From: Clostridiaceae bacterium UBA5444
Lineage (GTDB): Bacteria > Bacillota > Clostridia > Clostridiales > Oxobacteraceae
Direction: 5' to 3'
DNA length: 16,672 nucleotides
Assembly (NCBI GenBank): GCA_002426575.1
Contig: DIRE01000051.1
Coordinates: 15,568 to 32,239 of the forward strand
The notes beneath the pieces were generated by a model. That model saw only the letters and a program-made list of their open reading frames with translations. It ran no database searches and was not told the DNA's origin. A program made the translations under genes and the position numbers. Positions 7,328-13,827 of this stretch are shown piece by piece. The stretch's first letter is position 1; each line of letters starts with the position of its first letter.

Positions 7328-7343
7328 AAGGGGTGTTTATTAT

Positions 7344-8231
7344 ATGAAAATAAAGCAACCAGTAGCAACTAAGGTTTTTAATATAATAGGATATGTGTTA
7401 ATAACTATAATTACAATATTTTGTCTGCTGCCATTTATTATGGTTGTATCAGGTTCATTAACTAATGAGGAATATATTATTATGCATGGATACAGCTTAT
7501 GGCCTAAGGACTTTTCGACACAGGCTTACAAAACAATATTTACGTATCCAAAACAGATATTAACAGCTTATGGGGTAACTATAATGGTTACTATTATAGG
7601 AACTGCCTTAGGATTATTCCTAATATCCATGGGTGCATATGTGCTCAATAGAAAAGACTTTAAGTACAGAAATGGTATGTCATTTTATATATACTTTACC
7701 ACGTTATTCGGTGGAGGACTTATTCCATGGTATATATTGATGACTAAGTATCTTCATTTAAAGGACACGTACCTTGTACTTATATTACCTTTATTGATGA
7801 CTCCGTTTTTAATAATATTAATGAGGAACTTCTTTAAGTCAATCCCAGATTCAATTGTGGAATCTGCAAAGATAGATGGAGCTGGAGACTTTACAATATA
7901 TGCAAAGTTAATAATGCCTCTTTCAAAGTCAGCTCTTGCTACAATAGGACTATTCCTTGCACTTGCATATTGGAACGATTGGTTTATATCTTCTATATAT
8001 ATAGATACTCCAAGTAAGTACACCTTGCAGTATTTGCTATACAAGATATTACAAGATGCAGAATTTTTGAAGTCAAATGCAGCATCTAATGTAACTAGCT
8101 CGATTCAAATACCTACAGAAACTCTTAAGCTAGCTACGGCTGTAGTTGCAACAGGGCCTGTTATATTGTTCTATCCGTTTGTACAGAAGTACTTTGTAGA
8201 TGGGCTTATTGTTGGAGCAGTAAAGGGTTAA
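7344..8231 (+). CDS. Sugar ABC transporter permease, LplC/YtcP-like
   Basis: Second permease of the module 2 importer. The frame is open from a TTG at 7302 inside the preceding gene, but AAAAGGGG at 7326-7333 and the conventional start MKIKQPVATKVFNIIGYVLI place initiation at the ATG at 7344, giving 295 residues. After a first membrane segment (about 11-38) comes LPFIMVVSGSLTNEEYI, usual for LplC proteins. The EAA loop lies at residues 172-192 (VESAKIDGAGDFTIYAKLIMP); the first Ala of the EAA signature is Ser here. The C-terminus YPFVQKYFVDGLIVGAVKG is the standard family ending. A hairpin-rich 91-base spacer separates it from the binding-protein gene. Confidence 0.93.
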   Translation: MKIKQPVATKVFNIIGYVLITIITIFCLLPFIMVVSGSLTNEEYIIMHGYSLWPKDFSTQAYKTIFTYPKQILTAYGVTIMVTIIGTALGLFLISMGAYVLNRKDFKYRNGMSFYIYFTTLFGGGLIPWYILMTKYLHLKDTYLVLILPLLMTPFLIILMRNFFKSIPDSIVESAKIDGAGDFTIYAKLIMPLSKSALATIGLFLALAYWNDWFISSIYIDTPSKYTLQYLLYKILQDAEFLKSNAASNVTSSIQIPTETLKLATAVVATGPVILFYPFVQKYFVDGLIVGAVKG

Positions 8232-8237
8232 TTCAAA

Positions 8238-8304
8238 TTAGTTTACGGTTTGTGTTATATGTATATAGCCTTAAAGCTGAGCTTTCAAGGTTTATATAAA
8301 CTAA
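8238..8304 (+). other. Intercistronic hairpin between permease and binding-protein genes
   Basis: An outer stem TTAGTTTA (8238-8245) pairs with TAAACTAA (8297-8304). An inner stem CCTTAAAGC (8269-8277) pairs with GCTTTCAAGG (8281-8290) with one bulged C. There is no T-run, so termination is unlikely. It is placed where mRNA processing would leave a protected 5' end on the binding-protein message. GGGGGG (8310-8315) follows as the ribosome binding site for the ATG at 8323. Confidence 0.6.
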
Positions 8305-8322
8305 AAACAGGGGGGATATTTA

Positions 8323-9864
8323 ATGAAAAAGAGTATTAAAAGACTTGCTTGTTTAGCTGTAGCTGTTATGATGAGCTTTACTTTACTTGCCTGTGGCAAG
8401 ACGGAAGAACCTAGTGGTGACGGTGGCAGCAAAGAACCATCTAAATTAGATAAGGTTCAACTAAATGTTTATGTTATGGGAGAATCACCTAAGGAAGACA
8501 TAATGACAAAGTTTTATGAGGAACTTGATAAGCTTACATTAAGGGATATGAATGCAACTGTAAGATTTAAGTTCTCAACTTGGGCAGATTGGCAAAGTAA
8601 GTACAATTTAATGTTATCTTCAGGTGAAGATGTAGACCTTTGCTATTCAGCTGACTGGACGAACTACCCAACTTATGCTGCAAAGGATGCGTTTATGGCG
8701 TTAGACGATTTACTACCAAAATATGCACCAAATATAAATAAGGCAATTAAACCTGAAATATGGGATGGCGTAAAAGTAAAAGGAAAGATATATGGTGTAC
8801 CTAACCAATATCCTGAATATGTTCAGCATGGTGTTAGTTACAGAGAAGACTTAAGGAAAAAATATAATTGCGCTGAAATTAAAGATGTAGATACACTCGG
8901 AAAATATATTGAAACTGTAATGGCTAATGAGCCAACCATGAAAAATGGAATTGTAGAACCACAAGCTATGCAAAAATTCTTTGTTGCTACAACTAAGTAT
9001 CAATATGTTGATTCTCAGGATCCATATGGAATGTGTAAGGGATTAGTAGTTGATCCTAATGATTTAACAAATACAGTAGTATATTATGGGCTTCCAGAAT
9101 ATAAGGAAATGGCTAAGTTGATGAAGACTTGGGCTGACAAAGGTTTCTGGTCAAAGAGTGTACTTTCAACTAAGGAAGATAATGCTGTAACTTTTGAATC
9201 AGGAAAGAGCCCAGTTAGATTCGAGTCTCTTCCAATGAAGACTAAAGAGTCATCAGAGAAAATTAAACTAAAGCACCCAGATTGGGAAGTTGGATATTTT
9301 GCTTATAATGAGATGAATGGAATTATTTATCCGTGCAGAGCAAACCATAACGTAATGGCAGTACCTAGAGGTGCTAAGAATCCTGAAAGGGCTTTAATGT
9401 TCCTTGATAAACTCCAAAGCGACCAAGAGTACTTTGACCTTTGTACTTACGGTGTAAAGGGATTAAATTATAATCTAACTGATGATGGAAAGCTTGATTA
9501 TTCAAAGATTGATAGAGAAAAGTGTAACTTTGATATTGCACCATGGGCGTGGAGAACTGAGGAGTTCTTTAGAAAAGGTGTAGACGACTGGAATAAATGG
9601 GAATCAACTGTAAGTGAGTTAAAAGGTAAAAGTAAGCAAGATCCACTCGATGGATTTGTATTTGATACTGCAAACGTGCAGGCAGAGGTAGCAGCTGTTG
9701 CACAGGTTGAAGAACAGTATGCAAGACCACTTGAGTCAGGCCTAGTTGGAAATGTAGATACTGCATATGACACATTAATGAAAAAGTTAAGGGACGCAGG
9801 AATTGATAAAGTTAAAGCTGAAGTTGATAAGCAATTAAAGGAATTTGTTGAGAATAAAAAATAA
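8323..9864 (+). CDS. Lipoprotein substrate-binding protein of LplA/YtcQ type (DUF3502-like C-terminus)
   Basis: A 513-residue extracellular binding protein anchored to the membrane by lipid. The signal peptide ends in the lipobox LLAC with the modified Cys at residue 24, followed by a Ser/Gly/Glu linker (TEEPSGDGGSKEPS). The mature part starts with VQLNVYVMGESPKEDI, typical of large binding proteins that partner LplB/LplC permeases. The C-terminal portion (about 440-510; QVEEQYARPLESGLVGNVDT and KKLRDAGIDKVKAEVDKQL) resembles DUF3502. The size, about 80-100 residues above ordinary CUT1 binding proteins, is normal for this type and suggests a sizeable oligosaccharide ligand. The gene is bracketed by hairpins at 8238-8304 and 9882-9923. 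The ligand is unknown; the downstream GH35 enzymes suggest beta-linked galactosides or relatives. Confidence 0.93.
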   Translation: MKKSIKRLACLAVAVMMSFTLLACGKTEEPSGDGGSKEPSKLDKVQLNVYVMGESPKEDIMTKFYEELDKLTLRDMNATVRFKFSTWADWQSKYNLMLSSGEDVDLCYSADWTNYPTYAAKDAFMALDDLLPKYAPNINKAIKPEIWDGVKVKGKIYGVPNQYPEYVQHGVSYREDLRKKYNCAEIKDVDTLGKYIETVMANEPTMKNGIVEPQAMQKFFVATTKYQYVDSQDPYGMCKGLVVDPNDLTNTVVYYGLPEYKEMAKLMKTWADKGFWSKSVLSTKEDNAVTFESGKSPVRFESLPMKTKESSEKIKLKHPDWEVGYFAYNEMNGIIYPCRANHNVMAVPRGAKNPERALMFLDKLQSDQEYFDLCTYGVKGLNYNLTDDGKLDYSKIDREKCNFDIAPWAWRTEEFFRKGVDDWNKWESTVSELKGKSKQDPLDGFVFDTANVQAEVAAVAQVEEQYARPLESGLVGNVDTAYDTLMKKLRDAGIDKVKAEVDKQLKEFVENKK

Positions 9865-9881
9865 TTAACTGATTGTAGATG

Positions 9882-9923
9882 AGGTTTAGGTTTAGACTTG
9901 AAAGTAATTCTAAATCTAAACCT
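9882..9923 (+). other. Intercistronic hairpin after the module 2 binding-protein gene
   Basis: AGGTTTAGGTTTAGA (9882-9896) pairs with TCTAAATCTAAACCT (9909-9923) over 15 bp with one G-U pair and a 12-nt loop. The sequence that follows, TATAAAATTAAT, has no clean T-run. A partial terminator or 3' mRNA-protecting structure is likely, setting the two GH35 genes at a lower level than the binding protein. Confidence 0.65.
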
Positions 9924-9941
9924 TATAAAATTAATAGACAT

Positions 9942-9955
9942 TAAACATTTGTTTA
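9942..9955. promoter_or_regulatory. 14-bp palindrome upstream of the first GH35 gene
   Basis: TAAACA-TT-TGTTTA is a perfect 6-2-6 inverted repeat 13 bases before the ribosome binding site of the GH35 gene. Its symmetry suits a dimeric regulator, but the half-site differs from the TGAAA sites near the LacI-type gene and no clear promoter accompanies it. In A/T-rich DNA this may be chance. Confidence 0.3.
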
Positions 9956-9984
9956 GTATTATGCTGCTGGAGGGTTATGATTAT

Positions 9985-12792
9985 ATGGATCAGAATATTA
10001 CTTATGATAGAAAGAGCTTTTTTATAAATGGAGAAAGGGTTTTTATAAATAGTGCCTCCATACATTATTTTCGTATGCCAAAGGAAGAATGGAGAGAAAC
10101 CCTCATAAAGGCAAAACTTTCAGGAATAAACTGTATAGATACGTACCTTGCATGGAATATACATGAACCTGAGGAAGGAAAGTGGGACTTTTCAGGAGAT
10201 AAAGACTATGATGCCTTCCTAAAGCTTTGCAAAGAACTTGGACTATGGACTATTGTAAGGCCTGGGCCATTTATCTGTGCAGAGTGGGACTTTGGAGGAT
10301 TTCCATATTGGCTTATAAATAAGGTTGGAATAAAGTTTAGAGATTATAATGAAGTATATTTAAAATATGTAGATCTATATTTTGATAAGGTTGTGCCTAT
10401 AATTGCACAAAATCAAATTACCTCTGGTGGCTCTGTAATAATGGTTCAGGTTGAAAATGAATATGATAATCTGGTACCGAAATCAACACCAGAGAAAGAA
10501 ATGTATTTAAATCATTTAAGAGATGGACTCATAAGTAGAGGAATAGATGTACAATTAATTTGCTGCAATGGATTTATAGATGGTACAGTATCATGCATAA
10601 ACTTTTGGTCTGGGGCAGATAAGTATTCAAAAATGTTAAAAGAGAAGCAGCCTGATGCCCCTTTATTTAACACTGAATTTTGGACTGGATGGTTTGAAAA
10701 CTGGGGGGCTAATAAAGCAACTCAAAAAACTCCTGAACTTTTGGAAAAAAGAACAATGGAGATGGTAAGGGCAGGATATAAGGGGATTAATCAGTATATG
10801 TTCTTTGGCGGTACAAACTTTGGAAGCTTTGGAGGCAGGACAGTAAATAATAGTGATATATATATGGTAACCTCTTATGATTATGATGCACCCCTAAATG
10901 AGTATTGCTGCATTACACCAAAGTATTATGTAACTAAAAGGGTAAACTATTTTATAAATACAGTAGCTAGGTTTTTAATAGAAGCAAAGGAAGTAGAAGG
11001 TAATATAAGGGCATCTAGTAACTGCATCGTGAGGGAGAGAATATATAAAGACGAAAAGATGTATTTTATAGAAAGCAAAAGCGATGAAAGGGAAACTAAT
11101 ACTTTTACTATAGAAGATGGAAGAAGCTTTGAGGCTACAGTTAAGCCTAATCAGATAGTTCCAGTAGTGGTAGACTATAGGCTTAACCCTGATATTGTAA
11201 TGACATATAACTCATTTTTTTCATTCTATGAGGGCATAGACGGAGCTGATACCTTAGTAGTATATAGTGATAATGGGCAGCGTTCTAAGTTAAATCTTGT
11301 TTTTAATGAACCAGTAATATATAATGATGAACTTTCAATAGCTTATAAAATAGGTGAGGATCATAAGACTATAGAGTTTGACCTCTGCCATTTTAATGAA
11401 TTACAAGAAGTAAATTTAAAGTATGCCCATAAGTTATTAAGGATAATTATTTTAAATACAGAAGGTATGGATAAGACATGGTTTATAAATAGCAATGACG
11501 ATAAATACCTTGTAATAGGCTGCGATGAATTAGTATTAGATTCACAAAGCAAAATTAAATTGAAAGTAACTAAAGAAGATACACTAGTTAGAATTTATGG
11601 AACAAGAGGGAAAGACATTAATACTATAATTGATACTTCATCAAATGAAGTTAAAGTTAGTGGCGGGCAAGTACCTTTAAAGATGCTTGTAGATGGTGAA
11701 TATAATGCACCTAAATTGCCTTCGTTAAAAGATTGGTATTTGTGCCCTGAAAGCGAAAGTCTGGATGCTTCAAATACTAAATGTGAAGCGCATCCTAAAG
11801 GCTTTGCTGAGTTTGGAAAGGATTATGGATACCTATTATATACTACAGAAATTAATAGTAATGAGGAAAGAGAAACAACTGTTGTAATACCAAACATTCA
11901 AGATACTGCAAGAGTATATTTAAATGGTGAAGAAGTAGAGCTGCTAAGGGATGTTGTTACTGCTTCATTAAAAATTAAATTAAATTTGGGAATTAACAAA
12001 GTTCAATTTTTGGTCCAAAATATGGGTAGATATAATTACTCACATTTTCTGGGCGAAGAAAAGGGAATTTTTGATACTATATATCTAGATGGTAAGTCTC
12101 AGGATATGAGACAAGGTTGGATGCTGCCAAATGGCAAAATAGTTAATCTAGATGAGGTCTTAGATGTGAAAGATAATACTATAATGGTCAAAAAATTTTA
12201 CAATGATGGCTTTGACAGAGCTATGCTTACTGGCGCAATAAGCGAAAACATATGGATTAACGGAAAAAAGGTAGATATGGGTGATTATCAAGAGGGATGG
12301 CATTTCATATCTATAGACATATCACCATATTTGCATAAAGGCTTAAATAGAATTGAGATGAAATATTACAGGTCTGAGATGTGCAGGCTTGAATTGAGCC
12401 TTTATAATTCTAATAAGAATGTGGATAATTGGAGTATTGGTGAATTTGTAGATTATGATAGTGAAAAGCATTGGAAATTAGTTCAAAAGGAAAACATGAG
12501 TAAATATAGAAAGCATCCTACATGGTATAAATGTGCATTTAAGAGGCCTGAAGTACCAGAGAATATGAATTTAAAATTAAAGCTTAGAATGACTGGTATG
12601 GGAAAAGGGTTTATATTCCTAAATGGCATAAATGTAGGGAGGATGTGGCAGATAGGGCCTCAGGAAGATTATAAGCTTCCAATGCCATGGCTTAAGGATG
12701 AAAATGAACTAGTAATATTTGATGAGGAAGGCAGAAACCCTGATAAAGTAAGACTCCTATGGGAGGATAGTTCACGGGGAATATGGATATGA
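9985..12792 (+). CDS. GH35 glycosidase (beta-galactosidase-like), canonical copy
   Basis: Cytoplasmic GH35 enzyme of 935 residues. The frame extends back to a TTG at 9898 within the hairpin loop, but GGAGGG at 9969-9974 and the start MDQNITYDRKSFFINGER support the ATG at 9985. Residues 1 to about 330 form the TIM barrel, with SIHYFRMP, WNIHEPEEGKWDFSG and RPGPFICAEWDFGGFPYWL. The clan GH-A acid/base is Glu159 (MVQVENEY) and the nucleophile is Glu231 (FNTEFWTGWF), both in standard GH35 context. A beta-rich jelly-roll domain lies around 613-700 (YLLYTTEI...ARVYLNGEEVEL) and another at about 846-932 (FIFLNGINVGRMWQIGPQ). There is no signal peptide, so it acts on imported oligosaccharides, releasing terminal beta-linked sugar. 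Galactose is the family default, but glucosaminidase and other activities are known in GH35. Confidence 0.9.
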   Translation: MDQNITYDRKSFFINGERVFINSASIHYFRMPKEEWRETLIKAKLSGINCIDTYLAWNIHEPEEGKWDFSGDKDYDAFLKLCKELGLWTIVRPGPFICAEWDFGGFPYWLINKVGIKFRDYNEVYLKYVDLYFDKVVPIIAQNQITSGGSVIMVQVENEYDNLVPKSTPEKEMYLNHLRDGLISRGIDVQLICCNGFIDGTVSCINFWSGADKYSKMLKEKQPDAPLFNTEFWTGWFENWGANKATQKTPELLEKRTMEMVRAGYKGINQYMFFGGTNFGSFGGRTVNNSDIYMVTSYDYDAPLNEYCCITPKYYVTKRVNYFINTVARFLIEAKEVEGNIRASSNCIVRERIYKDEKMYFIESKSDERETNTFTIEDGRSFEATVKPNQIVPVVVDYRLNPDIVMTYNSFFSFYEGIDGADTLVVYSDNGQRSKLNLVFNEPVIYNDELSIAYKIGEDHKTIEFDLCHFNELQEVNLKYAHKLLRIIILNTEGMDKTWFINSNDDKYLVIGCDELVLDSQSKIKLKVTKEDTLVRIYGTRGKDINTIIDTSSNEVKVSGGQVPLKMLVDGEYNAPKLPSLKDWYLCPESESLDASNTKCEAHPKGFAEFGKDYGYLLYTTEINSNEERETTVVIPNIQDTARVYLNGEEVELLRDVVTASLKIKLNLGINKVQFLVQNMGRYNYSHFLGEEKGIFDTIYLDGKSQDMRQGWMLPNGKIVNLDEVLDVKDNTIMVKKFYNDGFDRAMLTGAISENIWINGKKVDMGDYQEGWHFISIDISPYLHKGLNRIEMKYYRSEMCRLELSLYNSNKNVDNWSIGEFVDYDSEKHWKLVQKENMSKYRKHPTWYKCAFKRPEVPENMNLKLKLRMTGMGKGFIFLNGINVGRMWQIGPQEDYKLPMPWLKDENELVIFDEEGRNPDKVRLLWEDSSRGIWI

Positions 12793-12840
12793 ACTTGTAA
12801 AAAATGTAGTACTAAAATATTGAAGGTGGAGGTATAGAGT

Positions 12841-13797
12841 ATGAAAGATGTATGCCCATTTGGAGAAAATGGAAATTGGTATAAAGGAAATTTGCATAGC
12901 CATTCTAATGTATCGGACGGTAAACTTAAGCCTGAGGAATCAGTTGACCTCTACAAAAGTAATGGATATTCCTTTCTTGCTTTCAGTGAGCATGAAGTGT
13001 TTACTAATTGGAGCAAATTTAATACAAAGGACTTTTTAATTATTCCTGCCATTGAAAGAGGAATATACCCTAGATCGTCAAAGTGTTTTCATATTCATGG
13101 AATTCAGGGGTCCAAGGCCTTTAGAGAAAACTCGAGCAAAAAATGCCTTGAGCATATGGATCGAACAATACCACCTGAATTTAAAGGTAAAGAAACTGTA
13201 CAAACAGTAATAAATGAATTAAGAGATTCAGGCAATTTGGTTATGTTCAATCATCCAAACTGGTCATTTAATGAATTAGATGACTTTGTAGACTTAGAAG
13301 GATACTTTGCACTTGAAATATTTAATTATGGCTGTGAAGTTGAAGAAAGAAATGGCCTATCCACTGTTTATTGGGATTCGCTTCTTAGAAGAGGTAAAAG
13401 AGTATGGGGAATAGCTACAGATGATAATCATAATAGCAATAAATTTGGAGAAGCGAAACCTTCATGGGATTCCTTAGGAGGGTGGGTATGCCTAAAAAGC
13501 AAAGAGCTTACACAGGATGCTATAGCTGATGCACTTTTAGAAGGCAGATTCTATTCCTCATCAGGCCCTGAAATATATGATTACGGTGTAAAGAACGGCA
13601 AAGTATTTGTCAAATGTTCACCAGTTGAAAAGATTTACTTTATAACTGAATCACATGCAAACAGCAGAATGAATAGTGAGGGAAAGACTATTTCAAGTTC
13701 CACTTATGAGATTATAGGCAGAGAAAATTATATAAGGGTGGAATGTGTGGACAAGTATGGAAAGATAGCTTGGACTAACCCTATTTTTATAGAGTAA
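12841..13797 (+). CDS. PHP-domain metallohydrolase, CehA/McbA type
   Basis: A 318-residue cytoplasmic protein with a polymerase-and-histidinol-phosphatase fold, started by GGTGGAGGT. The metal-binding set can be followed in order: His19 and His21 (NLHSHSNVSDG), Asp26, Glu50-His51 (FSEHEV), Glu72 (IPAIERG), His84 and His86 (FHIHGIQ), His138 (MFNHPNW), and Asp194 with His197 (ATDDNH). In most relatives the second motif reads T-D-H; here Asp is replaced by Glu50. The C-terminal region from about 250 is a small beta-rich extension ending in KIAWTNPIFIE, common in CehA/McbA proteins of sugar loci. PHP enzymes hydrolyse phosphoesters and some other esters or carbamates with a two- or three-metal site. 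Its place between two GH35 genes in one operon suggests removal of a substituent from the same glycan; the actual bond is unknown. Confidence 0.85.
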   Translation: MKDVCPFGENGNWYKGNLHSHSNVSDGKLKPEESVDLYKSNGYSFLAFSEHEVFTNWSKFNTKDFLIIPAIERGIYPRSSKCFHIHGIQGSKAFRENSSKKCLEHMDRTIPPEFKGKETVQTVINELRDSGNLVMFNHPNWSFNELDDFVDLEGYFALEIFNYGCEVEERNGLSTVYWDSLLRRGKRVWGIATDDNHNSNKFGEAKPSWDSLGGWVCLKSKELTQDAIADALLEGRFYSSSGPEIYDYGVKNGKVFVKCSPVEKIYFITESHANSRMNSEGKTISSSTYEIIGRENYIRVECVDKYGKIAWTNPIFIE

Positions 13798-13827
13798 AAA
13801 GTATTTAGAGGAAGACGAGGGGAACAT

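Noticed and set aside
7302..7343. Start of the LplC-like permease at TTG 7302, overlapping the previous gene
   Set aside because: AAAAGGGG at 7326-7333 and the usual N-terminus support the ATG at 7344.
9498..9941. 147-codon minus-strand open frame opposite the binding-protein gene
   Set aside because: Low-complexity Ser/Phe-rich translation with no ribosome site and fully antisense to a well-supported gene; it is a shadow, as are the other minus-strand frames in the window.
9898..9984. 29-residue N-terminal extension of the first GH35 from a TTG at 9898
   Set aside because: The TTG lies in a hairpin loop with no ribosome site; GGAGGG at 9969-9974 and the alignment with the second GH35 place the start at 9985.
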